Shown: positions 49,393 through 60,197 of the stretch, piece by piece | How positions within the stretch are numbered: the stretch's first letter is position 1 | Layout of the letters: each line of letters starts with the position of its first letter | NCBI GenBank assembly: GCA_014925825.1 | Contig: JACGCK010000005.1 | Coordinates: 1,116,001-1,180,000, forward strand | Length of the DNA: 64,000 bases | Reading direction: 5' to 3' | DNA from: Pholiota molesta | Taxonomy: Eukaryota; Basidiomycota; Agaricomycetes; Agaricales; Strophariaceae | The notes under the pieces: model-generated | The model's database searches: none | What the model was told of the DNA's origin: nothing | What the model saw: the letters and a program-made list of their open reading frames with translations, nothing else | Program-made: the position numbers and the translations under genes

Positions 49393-52300
49393 ATGTTCGC
49401 TGCTGCACCATTCCGTCGCGTCTTATCTCTCCACCATCTGCGCACGATGGCCTCTGAAGCATCCCAAGCTAAGCTCATCGACGGGACTGCTCTGGCCGCG
49501 TTCGTGCTTTCTCTGATCATATTACTCCGATATTATTCTCACCTCGCCTATTTATCAGATCTATCCGCGAGGATGTTGCGCAGAGAATTAAATCTAAGCA
49601 ATCTGTCTTTCCTCGTTTCCAACCCAACTCGCCATTGTACAAGTCGGCGAGCGCCCCGATTCTTCCACCTACGTGCGCATGAAGGCCAAAGCTGCTGAAC
49701 AAGTCGGAGTCAAGTTCCGCCATGTCGCCGTACCTGTTGAATCGTCGGCAGAACAAATCGTCAAGATCGTCGAGGATTTGAACGCCGACGATAGCGTCAG
49801 TGGAATTCTCGTTCAGCTGCCCCTCGGAGACCACATCACTTCTGCAGGCGAACGCCTAGTCACTGAAGCTGTTAGCCCTCACAAGGATGTCGACGGGTGA
49901 GACCAAGAGTAGTACATATGAGGGCCATTATTGATCTCGTGCTCTTCCAGATTCCATGCTTATAATATCGGACATTTATCTTCACGCGCATCTGATCCCT
50001 TTTTGCTCCTTGTACCCCTGCCGCGGTCATACGCCTCTTGAAATCGACCAACGTACCCATCTCAGGGGCTTCTGCTGTCGTCCTTGGTCGCAGCGACATC
50101 GTTGGTAGCCCCGTCGCCTCCTTGCTTAGGAATGCAGATGCCACAGTTACCCAGTGCCACAGCCGAACCAAGAACATCCCGATATCGTGTGTAGATAAAC
50201 TATTCTTGATTTCGCGTGTCTAATATGTGGCATCAACAGCTCAAACACGCGGACATCGTTGTAGCTGCAATCGGAAAACCGGAATTCATCCAGGGTCATG
50301 GCTCAAACCAGGCGCTGTCGTTATCGATGTAGGAATCAACTACGTTCCTGGTATGTCCAATTTTATAATTCTCGCTCATTGCTTATAGTTACTTGTAGAT
50401 GCTTCCAAGAAGTCTGGACAACGCCTTGTCGGCGACGTCGACTTCTCCAGCGCTGTTAACGTCGCATCGTATATCACCCCTGTCCCCGGAGGTGTTGGTC
50501 CCATGACCGTCGCCATGCTCATGGAAAACACCTTGCAAGCCGCAACTCGTCAATGGGATGAATCCAGGAACACCAAGATCAAACCATTGCCCTTGACTCT
50601 CCTCGAGAAGGTTCCCAGCGATATCGAAATTTCACTTGCACAAACCCCTAAGCAATTGCGGATCTTGCTCATGAGATCGGTATTCAATCCAACGAGCTTG
50701 AGAACTACGGTAAATACAAGGCGAAAGTAGATCTCAGCATTCTTGATCGTTTGGCGCATCGCAAAGATGGTAAATACATCGTCGTGTCCGGGTGAGTCCA
50801 CAAGTCTGCCTACTACTTCAGTTGTTTTGTGCTGAATGTCTCGAAGCATTACTCCTACGCCTCTGGGTGAAGGAAAGTCTACCACGACTATTGGATTGGC
50901 GCAAGCCCTCGGAGCGGAGCTTGGTCGTCCATCTTTTGCCTGTGTGCGTCAACCCAGTCAAGGACCAACTTTTGGAATCAAGGGAGGAGCTGCTGGAGGA
51001 GGATACAGTCAAGTTATTCCTATGGATGAGGTGTGTATAACATGATTTCGGGGTCACATGCACTCATTCTTTCATCTTAGTTCAATCTTCATCTTACGGG
51101 TGATATCCATGCTGTCACCGCCGCTAACAACTTGCTTGGTATGTTCACTATTTGCTCCTTATTGATTTACATCTAAATATGGTAATCCAGCGGCCGCTTT
51201 GGATGCACGTATCTATCACGAGGCTACTCAAAGCGATAAGGTTGGCACACAGTTAAACGAGAACGAATTAGTATCAATCTTCTTTGTTAGGCTCTTTATA
51301 GTCGATTGGTACCCTCGAAGAAAGGAAAGCGTGAATTTGCACCTTTGATGCTGAAGCGCCTTAAGAAGCTTGGTATCGACAAGACGGACCCAACTCCCTG
51401 ACCCCAGAAGAAATCACCCGTTTCGCTCGTCTGGATGTCGACGTCGACACCATCACTTGGAATCGTGTGCTGGACACCAATGACCGCTACCTGCGCAAGA
51501 TCACTATCGGCCAGAACCCAACTGAAGGAGGTCATACACGCGTGACTGGCTTTGATATTGCTGTTGCCAGTGAATGTATGGCTATTCTTGCTTTGACCAC
51601 TGGGCTCCAAGACATGACTGAACGCTTGGGTGCGATGGTCGTTGCCACCAGCAAACAAGGAGAGCCCATCACTGCTGATGACATTGGTGTTTCTGGAGCT
51701 CTTGCTGTTCTGCTCAAGGATGCTATTAAGCCCAACCTGATGCAAACATTGGAGGTAATGAATTTGAACTTGTAAACTACAACCATACTGAATACACCTG
51801 CAGGGAACTCCCGTCTTCGTCCACGCCGGCCCCTTCGCCAACATCGCACATGGAAACTCATCTATCATCGCCGACAAGGTGGCGCTCAAACTTGCTGGTA
51901 CCGAACAGGGAGATTCTGCGGATCGCGTTGGCTATGTCTTGACCGAAGGTGGTTTCGGAGCGGATATGGGAATGGAGAAGTTCTGCAACATCAAGTGCCG
52001 CGTTAGTGGACTATCGCCTGATGCTACGGTCATCGTCGCCACTACCCGCGCCTTGAAAATGCATGGTGGAGGTCCTGAAGTCACCCCCGGAAAGCCTCTG
52101 CATGATACCTATACCACGGAAGATCTCGTCACCTTGAAGGAAGGCTGCAAGAACTTGAAGAAGCACATTGAGAACTCCCGCAAGTTTGGCGTCAAAGTCA
52201 TCGTCGCTATCAACCAATTTGCGTTAGTGCACATACCTCCAGGCTATAGTCAGCTACTAAATCTTACAAACACAGATCTGATACCGAAGCTGAGCTAGCC

Positions 52301-52959
52301 CTTGTTCGGGATGAAGCGCTCTCTGCTGGCGCTGATGGTGCCGTTGTGAGCAACCACTGGGCCAAGGGAGGCGCTGGAGCTCGCGACTTGGCCGAGGCCG
52401 TCATTGCCATCTGCGAAGGCGAAGCTAACTTCAAGTTCCTCTACGATGTCAGCCTCCCTATTGCGGAGAAGATTGATATCATCGGCAAGGAAATCTACGG
52501 CGCCGATGGCATTGAGCTGAGTGATTTGGCTCGTCAGCAAATTGAGACCTACACTCGTCAAGGCTACAACAACCTGCCCAGTAAGCGTCTACTCTTAGAA
52601 TGAATCAGATGTCGGGTGTTCTGAACACATTCTAGTTTGCATGGCGAAGACACAATACTCGTTCTCGCATGATCCCAAACTCAAGAACGTTCCATCAGGT
52701 AGGTCTGCTTCTTGGAGTCTGACGGTAGTTGTCTAAATTTCTCCTAGGGTTTACCCTGCCCATTCGCGCTGTGAGGCTCTCCGCGGGTGCTGGATTCCTC
52801 TATCCCATCCTGGGCGAGATGCAAACTATGCCAGGTCTCGGTACACGCCCAGGTATGCTGTGTTTGTGCATCATTATTATGATCTGAAGCTAATATTATC
52901 CAGGTTTCTGGGAGGTTGGCCTTGACAAGGAGACTGGCAGAGTTGTTGGTCTGTTCTAA
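49393..52959 (+). CDS. MIS1: Trifunctional C1-tetrahydrofolate synthase (Mis1/Ade3), with six apparent frameshifts
   Basis: The enzyme has methylene-THF dehydrogenase, methenyl-THF cyclohydrolase and formyl-THF synthetase activities. N-terminal blocks are [63 protein letters not shown] and [16 protein letters not shown]. The synthetase has [14 protein letters not shown] (ATP site), [43 protein letters not shown] [13 protein letters not shown] and [20 protein letters not shown] 52957-52959. Single missing bases are inferred near 49624, 50003, 50181, 50294, 50667 and 51393. The first ATG opens a presequence ([18 protein letters not shown]). A second in-frame ATG at 49447 would give the cytosolic form [17 protein letters not shown]. 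Confidence 0.92.
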
Positions 52960-53034
52960 ACGATATCAAGCCTGTTAGATTTCAACAATCTGTTCTTTAT
53001 GGAACTTGGAAGATCTTCAACATTGAAATCCAGC
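52909..53034 (+). repeat. Tandem duplication, copy 1 (true terminal exon and 3' UTR)
   Basis: This segment holds the last codons of C1-THF synthase ([16 protein letters not shown], stop) and the following 75 bp. It is the source copy of the diverged repeat at 53075-53189. Confidence 0.75.
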
Positions 53035-53074
53035 ACGCCAAGAAGAGCCTAGTAACTTCCACGTTCTAGGCTAG

Positions 53075-53189
53075 TGGGAGGTTGGCCCAAAGGAGACAGG
53101 CGTTATTGGTCTGTTCTCAGGGAACGAAGAGATTTCAACAATCTATAGTTGTTTATGGGATTTGACGGTCTTCAGTGACAAAATCCAGC
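53075..53189 (+). pseudogene. Tandem duplication, copy 2 (decayed terminal exon of C1-THF synthase)
   Basis: Reads WEVGPKETGVIGLFSG, against [16 protein letters not shown] and stop in the true exon. Homology continues in the 3' UTR through AGATTTCAACAATCT, TTTATGG and AAATCCAGC. The two coding indels total 6 nt and keep the frame. The original stop is lost. The upstream bases give no acceptor that would splice in phase, because TAG would enter the frame, so this is probably a relic. Confidence 0.7.
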
Positions 53190-53239
53190 TATATTTATAT
53201 TTGTGTACCAGAACAATTTTTCCTATAGGATGGAGACTA

Positions 53240-55599
53240 TCATGCACCTGGAATGACGCGACCGTTAGGCAGACGAGGCTTAACCAGTGGCCCAGTGACT
53301 TTTGCGAAGGGGAAATGGGGTGGCGAAGTAGGTGCCAGAGTACCCGATTGCTGATCGAATGTGATGTTGTTTAGAGCAGCATTGACGGTTCTGAAGAAGG
53401 TATTGCCAGCTGCATCGACATAGCTAAACACATTGTTATTAGTGCCATTTCCAGTATTTCCTTGTGAAGAGATAAAAAAGAAACCAGCTAACGACACAGT
53501 TAGCGATGTTCAGAATTGTGAAGTGGATGATAGTGCTCACTAGCCGTTTGACGCTCTGCAATCTGTGATCGAGGGATTATGGGCAATGGCAAAAGGTCAC
53601 GATTATAGGAATGGTCAAAGGTGCTCGTGACTGTAGATTGGAGTCCATGTTAGTATCAGTTGTAGGACATTTTGGCATAACCTGCAGGAAAATGCCACAT
53701 ACAGCTATCTCCACTAGAGTCTAAATTGGTTATGTTGATCCCTAATGGGTAGGAAAATTGATCAACAACTACCGATACGCCGTTGTGGGTCGACAATACT
53801 GATCCAGAGGAGGTTTGGAGAACGTTCTAAATCTCGGCGATGAGTACCAGCAATGATGGTTGAAACAACAGAAGATATACCTGGATTTGTGTGTTATTCA
53901 AAATATTTTGTACGTTTTTGTATTGCAGATCTTGCGTGAATACGACATGATTGACTTCGCCACTTCCGCTAATAACGGTCGATTCGATGTGAAGTTTACG
54001 CGTGGCAGCAACAGTAATGTTAACATCACCATTGCCCACAGAACCAGTCGTTGTGGTTTCGGAGAAAGGGTCCGCTGAATATAGCGTCATCTTTCCGGTG
54101 GTGGGTTTGGAAGATTTGTCGAGGAATACTTGAAGGGCTGCTGAAAGGAACCAGTTCTGCAAGATGGTGTGGTCATCTTCGGCAGAAGTGACATCGAGAG
54201 AAAAGTTGTGCGGCTTGCCGTCCGTGAGGAGTGGGACGAAGGTTGTGACATCTACAAAGTAGGTGGGTAAATCCAGAGCACCATAGGATGTTATAGGCCT
54301 AATCAATCAGGTTTAGTTTAATCATGGATTCTAGGGTTTCTTCGAAGCTCACCTCCAAACGGTGGGAATAATTCCTCCAGTAAAAATAGTGGCATATGGA
54401 TAAGCAACACCAGCCACCTTTCCGTCTACAGATAATCTGACCTCGCGGAAAGGTCCTTGGCCGAGGAATCCAGGCAAATCGGGGACAAATTCGTTGGCGG
54501 TGTTGAAATACTAAAGGGAAAAGGTCTTAGCATATGTCATGAAATCACTAACGAAGCCTTTACCCAAAATTCCTCGTTCCCATTTCCAGAGGCATACAAT
54601 TCTGCGAATACCTTGACTGTATTTTGAGGCAGAGTAACGTTCAGCTTTTTTTAGAAGTATAAGCGCAAGTTGATTTTAGAGGTTCGGACATGGGCATACC
54701 GAGAATGTAGGCGGGACTGAGACGTCATTTCCTGTATTGTTCAGGAGACTAGATATAGGAACGATGAGATCAGCTTTGGGAGCGGGAGGATGTGCGGGAG
54801 ATGAAGCAAAGAAGGTGGCATGCAATACCGCTTAATGGAGGAAAAGACGTGATAAATACTCATTTTCACCGAGGAAGTAACAAGCTTACTTGAGTATATC
54901 CCATCCAAACCGGTCTCTATCAAGTTATCGAGCTGAAGGATGAATGTACCTGGTTTGGCGAAGAGAGGAGTGTACCGCGTCACGTCTTTGATGTAAGTCC
55001 AGATGATCCCATCCCCTTGCGTAGGTTCGGGAGTAGAAGTTCGCCAAACTATAAAGTTTTTTGAATACAAGGAGCTCGACCAGGGGGAAGACTGGTCGCT
55101 CACTTTCAACGTTTTGAAAAGTGAATATTCCCAGACGATCGAATTGTGTACCATTGCTGGTAACTGTGAAGTTCAGGGTAATGGCTGACCACGATCCAAC
55201 AGGTCCACAATCTGTGGGGGGTCTTCCAAGGTCGTTAATACACGTTCGTATAAATTAGAATAAAAGCATCTTCTTACTGTAATTGTACAACCTCAGCACT
55301 TGAATATTGCAAGATGAGGTGAGTTATTTATAGACGGTGTGAGATGTGGTTAGTGCATACAGGCCAAACGAGAAAGCAAAATCACGTCTAGAACGATAGA
55401 TAAGGTAAGGACGACATATTACACACAACGAACAAGAAGCCGAATGGCGAGCTTACTGCAAAACTTGAATAGTGCACTGTTTCGCGTTCTTTGGTACAGG
55501 TGGCGGCTGAGCTACCTGAAAATCAACCAGCACAGTCGCAGTTGCGACGCCCGCAAACAAGACGCCTAACAAGGACGAGACCAAATTATGGAGCCGCAT
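53240..55599 (-). CDS. Secreted peptide-N-glycanase A-like amidase
   Basis: The product belongs to the PNGase A family (peptide-N4-(N-acetyl-beta-glucosaminyl)asparagine amidase A), which removes N-glycans from glycopeptides. A signal peptide, MRLHNLVSSLLGVLFAGVAT, precedes the mature part. Blocks are DCGPVGSWSAITLNFTVTSN, FDRLGIFTFQNVE, IWRTSTPEPTQGDGIIWTYI, KDVTRYTPLF and the hallmark RPITSYGALDLPTYFVDVT. Then follow LLTDGKPHNFSLDVTSAEDD and NWFLSAALQVFLDKSSKP. It ends PRLPNGRVIPGA with TGA at 53240-53242. Many Asn-x-Ser/Thr sites are present. The gene ends tail to tail with C1-THF synthase, about 280 bp apart. Exon borders in 54500-54900 were not all resolved. Confidence 0.85.
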
Positions 55600-56421
55600 G
55601 GACGCTGATAAGGGAGGGATCTAAGACTATGAAAATATGCCATATACTTATACTGAACACAGGCGTGGACGAGAAGCAGCCTGGGAAGGGGCGGTTGCGA
55701 GCCATGTGCTTCCGTCTTCGCCAGTAAAAGATAAAGATTAAGCGAAGCACGACCATTTACAAGGCTGTTACTTAGAAGCAAATGAAAGCGTACACAAGTT
55801 CCTGAATGCGATTCAGATGTCACGATGTCGGTCGTAATTGGTGGGACGGTGTCCTTGTGCTGTATAGATCATAGTATTACAGGATGTGCCGACTGGTGAG
55901 AACGAAATTTACACGCGAAGTAATTTGTTAGACCATATTTGCAGCATATCGCCTCATAGGAATGGATGTCCAGCTAAAATCGTCTACTAATTTTGGAAAT
56001 TTATGGCGATAAAGCGTACCAGCGAGTGCTAAGGTTCCCAGCTATGGCGGTCCGGACGCAGCGGTGACCTGGCATACGAAAGATGATCTAGGATTGAGTA
56101 ACCAAAATAGTATAGTAAGTAAATCAAGGCATACTGACCTTCTAATCTCTAGGAACCCTGCCCGACGAAGTTAAAGAACCAATTATGCAGAGAAGGAAAT
56201 TATGGAACAATGATCACCTGTCGATCTTGTTCGTGTCTGTGGGGAAACACATAAACTCCCGACTTGGAGTTCAGACCTTCAGAGTCTGAATGTCATAGAT
56301 TAGAAAAATATACATAGCAATATAAAAGCCCCTATCAAGGATATCGGTAAGGAATAAAGGGAACAGGATTGGCAGATCCGACGCGATATAAGAGCAGAAG
56401 AAATAATCCTTGAGAGCCTGC
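55600..56421. other. Intergenic between the PNGase A-like and Pmp3-domain genes
   Basis: These 822 bp hold the PNGase A-like promoter and the 3' UTR of the Pmp3-domain gene. I see no ORF with family resemblance and no clear repeat. Confidence 0.5.
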
Positions 56422-57393
56422 TCAAAACTCATGGTTGAAGACCACATCATCTCCTGTCGTGTCTTTCGTTGGAGCGTTATGCTCTGCGGCGGTGGATCGA
56501 CTGGGGCCGTATAACCCACCCTCTGGATCTTCTGGGAAGTCTGTTGAGTCGGGCGCCGTTACACTGCTTGCATCTATGGACCTCCGCTTCTTTTTCTTCT
56601 TTTTATGGGTTCCATCTTCAGCCGACATGGAATAGGCGTCCTGCGTCCTCTCCCATCTGTCCTTCTTCTTTTTCTTCGACTTTTTGGTGGGAAGCGGTTC
56701 TACGTCCTCAAAGTTGGCAGGGTAGTGCCACCTTCCTCCAGAAGAAGCCACAGAAGCTTTATCGGGGTTATAGTAGTTTTCATCTTCTGGACGCCAAAGG
56801 TCTCCATTAGGCTGGCGTTTGGGTCTCTCGTTCTCCACCGAGAGATCTGCGCTAGAGCCTGGGTCTTGGCCTTCTTCATATGCCTGGCCTTCCAGAGCGG
56901 AGTGAGGTAGTCTGTCGTTGTATCGAGTTGCCCATTGGCTCTTGCGCTCTTTGCGCTTGATCTCACTCGTGTCAACAAGGCCGTAGCGCTGGATCCATTT
57001 GGGAGTGCGAGCGTGGTTCTTGTTGTTTCTTATGTTCTGAGTGAGGAGTAAGTGTCCGGACTCAGGCTTTGTAAAATAACTTTACCTGAATATAAAAATT
57101 GTGGACGTGGCCTGCGAAATCCAGTTTAGGGACGCTATATTGAGAAGGGCGAAGCTCACACACCGGGTATATATCCACAAATCGTAAGAAGGAGATTTAG
57201 CCAGAAATCCTTCCCAATTCCAAACCTAGCAGCGACAGCTAAAGGATCATGGGTAAGTGCGAGAAGGAGAAGTGAGAATTCAAGGAATGCTACCTAGAGG
57301 GGGGAAAAGGGTGCCGAAGATGAACAGAATAGCGGAATACCCATGGTGACGACGGGGTGTCAGGTCTATCTTTGTCGGCACATAGCTCGACAT
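56422..57393 (-). CDS. Pmp3/RCI2-domain membrane protein with long charged tail
   Basis: The N-terminal part is a Pmp3 (UPF0057/stress-induced hydrophobic peptide) domain: AILFIFGTLFPPLAVAARFG followed by IGKDFWLNLLLTICGYIPGH and VHNFYIQ. Two membrane helices are visible. The start MSSYVPTKIDLTPRRHH is at 57393. Unlike yeast Pmp3 (about 55 residues), a tail of about 190 residues follows: NIRNNKNHARTPKWIQRYGL, RPKRQPNGDLWRPEDENYYN, a Lys run (KKSKKKKK), DRWERTQDAYSMS, EDPEGGLYGP and FNHEF (TGA at 56422-56424). Long-tailed members exist in fungi (Sna3/Sna4 type). The tail has Lys-rich patches suited to lipid or nucleic-acid contact, which is inference. Confidence 0.85.
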
Positions 57394-57858
57394 ATCGACA
57401 GAGCGGGATAACAGGGACGAGCAGCCCCAGAGAGAGGACACTTGTAGTTTGTGGGGGTAGTGGTCAAGCAAGACTGTCGATGCCGCAGCATTAGGGTCAT
57501 AGATTATGCATTATGTAAGCAATCCTCGGCGCTCTCGATTAGTCGTCCTCTGCCAGTTTTCACATATCGGACTAGACGATCCTAGCACTAGAAGATACAG
57601 AAATGGGAATCGTGAGGGGAAAAGGGCGTCTGAGGGGGAAACGGATTTTAGAGCAGGCGATCCATAAATGGCAGGTGGCAGGGTCCAGATTTGCATACTT
57701 AATTGATCAAACATTCAACGTCCCGCTCTCCGTCCTCTCCTTTGTCGCTCCCCACCACCTCGCTCTCTTCTTTCCCGCCCACTACATACCAGCACCCGCG
57801 TTATCCTGCCGCTGACTTCTGTGCCCACCGTCTTTAGCAATATCGCCCGTGTTCCACC
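57394..57858. promoter_or_regulatory. Divergent promoter of the Pmp3-domain and zinc-finger genes
   Basis: These 465 bp lie between opposite starts. Two AGGGG pentamers (57615-57619 and 57633-57637) resemble stress-response elements. Short motifs of this kind are frequent by chance. Confidence 0.4.
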
Positions 57859-59862
57859 ATGGATCACGAAGAACATGTTCTTAATCTGTCTGACGTAGTC
57901 CACGACGATACCATTGACGACGAGGCGTCCCATGATGTGAACCCAACAGACTCCCACCACCAATCCCCACCATCACAATTTGACCCGAACACTGGCATGC
58001 TCGCTCCCATGCACGATACCTATCCTGTTCCTGAACACTCAAACCATCTCGCTGCTTCTAATTCTTATTCTGTGGAAATGCTCGAGCGCGAGATCGCCAG
58101 TCTTCTCAACCAGAACGCATCCGCAGCCTCTGCCGCGCTGCTTAATGCGGCTGCGCAGCAACGACAGGCTAATATTCATCTTGGAAGGCCTGGGACAGAC
58201 GAGCAATTGGACGGAACCTCGGAGAATATTGGCGGTCTGGGTCTTGGGTTGTCTGGCCTCGCCGCTGTACTACAAGCCGTGCATGCTCAGGGCCTTAATG
58301 CACGGCCGGAGGATCAACTAGATTCTCATACCCCACAAGAGCAAAAGACGACAAGAACTGCACCTGCTTTCCATTCACTCACCTCTGGTGAGACATCAGA
58401 TGACACGTCAAGGCAACGCCGACGAACGGACGGGAATAATGGATCAGATGGATCAGATTATCTCTTCCCAGAGGAAGAAGACACGACTGAACGAGAGGAT
58501 TTTGCCAACCAAGAAAATGGCCTGCATCATTCACCATCTCCCCATCAACCCGACGATACGCCAGCCCCTTCCAACGGACTGCCTTCTGTTGGCAGTGGCG
58601 TTTTCTCCAACCTCGACGACATTCTCAACCAATTCTCCGCCCAGTTCGAACCTGACCCCACCCACGAACATGGTCACGACCTCTCACCACCAGATTCACC
58701 GCCCGTTATCTCGCATGCCCAGCAGAATTTGGAGTCAGACATCCCCGCAGCACCGCCCCCACATATACCTGTTTTAGCACCCTCGAATCGTACTGGCATA
58801 CTCCAACCAGTTGCCTCGACCTCTTATTCGCCTTCGACTCCCGCCACCGACGCTTCCAATAAACGAGGGCGAAAGGCCCAAGGCAGGGAGAGAGGATCTA
58901 GCATGCACACATGTGAAGAGGAACATTGTCAAAAATCTTTTACTCGACGAAGCGATCTGGCCCGCCATCGGCGAATACACACAGGCGAAAGGCCGTTTGT
59001 ATGCGCCCATGATGGCTGTGGCAAGACTTTCATTCAGGTGATTTTGCGTTGCGCGCCTTGATTAATATTCGTCGTTGATAAATTTCGTTATTTAGCGTTC
59101 GGCTCTGCACGTACATGCACGAGTGCATACAGGGGAGAAGCCTCACTGCTGTGAATATCCTGGGTGTGGGAAGACATTTGGTGATTCTAGCAGTTTAGCC
59201 CGGCACCGGCGAACCCACACTGGAAAGCGCCCTTACAAGTGCGAGGACCCCAGCTGTGAGAAGACGTTTACTCGCAGAACAACATTGACAACGCATATGC
59301 GGACACATGACCCTAATTGGGAGCCGGATCCAAATGTGTAAGTACACCATCCTCTCGTCAAACAAAGTCACTCAGACGTCATTACAGCAAGTATAATTTC
59401 AAGGGTAAGAAGCGGAAGCTTATGGATGACGAGGATGAGGAAGAGCAAGAGCTCGCCGAGTCCGTCAGGACAATATCCGCTCTATTTCAGGCTGGAGGAA
59501 ATGCATTATTGCCATCACGCACGGCAAATCCAGACGAGCCCTTGGAGGTGCGGGTGGCTAGCATTAGCGCTGAAATTGCTGCTGCTATTGCACAAGCGCA
59601 GTCCCGTGGCTATGAAGATGAGGAGGAGGAGGACGAGGGAGAGGAATCAGGATCCGGGCAGGAGATCGGGGGGATGGAAAGCATTGGTCCAAACACGAGC
59701 GGTATCAGAGGAATGAGCTTGGAAGAGAGAGCGATCCATGGCCATAAGGATGGGAACATTGGTTTACGTGAAGAGGACGAGGACAGCGACGCGTTCCCAG
59801 CGCCTCTGCGCGTTCGGAAGGCAAGGGAACTGGCAGCGTCTGGGAGTAAAAGGAAACGATAA
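57859..59862 (+). CDS. C2H2 zinc-finger transcription factor (four fingers)
   Basis: The start is [20 protein letters not shown]. The N-terminal 340 residues are acidic and disordered, with an Ala/Gln-rich stretch ([16 protein letters not shown]) and a Gly/Leu-rich stretch. Four C2H2 fingers span about residues 345-470: [60 protein letters not shown] and [20 protein letters not shown]. Linkers are of the TGERP/TGEKP/TGKRP type, so sequence-specific DNA binding is expected. An intron splits finger 2 after FIQ (donor at 59038). The C-terminal part has a Lys-rich signal ([12 protein letters not shown]), an acidic Glu run and ends GSKRKR, TAA at 59860-59862. Targets are unknown. Confidence 0.9.
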
Positions 59863-60197
59863 GTAGCAGTATAATCCAAGCAGTAGTTACTTTACGTCCC
59901 TTTGTAATCAGGTTACTGACTATACTCTTATTCTACGTAGTATTGCAGCTAAGTATTCTTGAGTGGCTTAGTGGGCGCTACATAGTACTACGGGCCGCGG
60001 CGGCATTTGCAGACATTATTAGAATGGGTGCACGTGATATTATGACGCTTTGGTCCTCGCGATCGCGGAGCACGGAACCCCATAAGCCGCTGCCGTTCAC
60101 TCATATTCCAGAGTACATATAACCTTCTCCATCGCCCCGTTTCTTCCGTTTCCTCTCTATCTATCTCTATTTTTTGAATCCACTTTACCATCCTACG
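59863..60197. promoter_or_regulatory. Upstream region of fructose-1,6-bisphosphatase
   Basis: These 335 bp hold the 3' UTR of the zinc-finger gene and the FBP1 promoter. Visible are a GC-rich palindrome CGCGATCGCG near 60058, CACGTGAT near 60031 and a TATA-like ACATATAA near 60115. No Cat8-type element could be assigned with confidence. Confidence 0.45.

Noticed and set aside
46900..51400. True pseudogenisation of MSF1, MGE1 and MIS1
   Set aside because: Codon use and all catalytic motifs are intact and all lesions are one-base shortages at short runs, with no premature stops by substitution. Error or unrecognised copy is more likely.
51296..51889. 197-residue minus-strand ORF opposite C1-THF synthase
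   Set aside because: It crosses an intron of the sense gene and shows no family motif; the sense strand carries the conserved formyl-THF synthetase domain.
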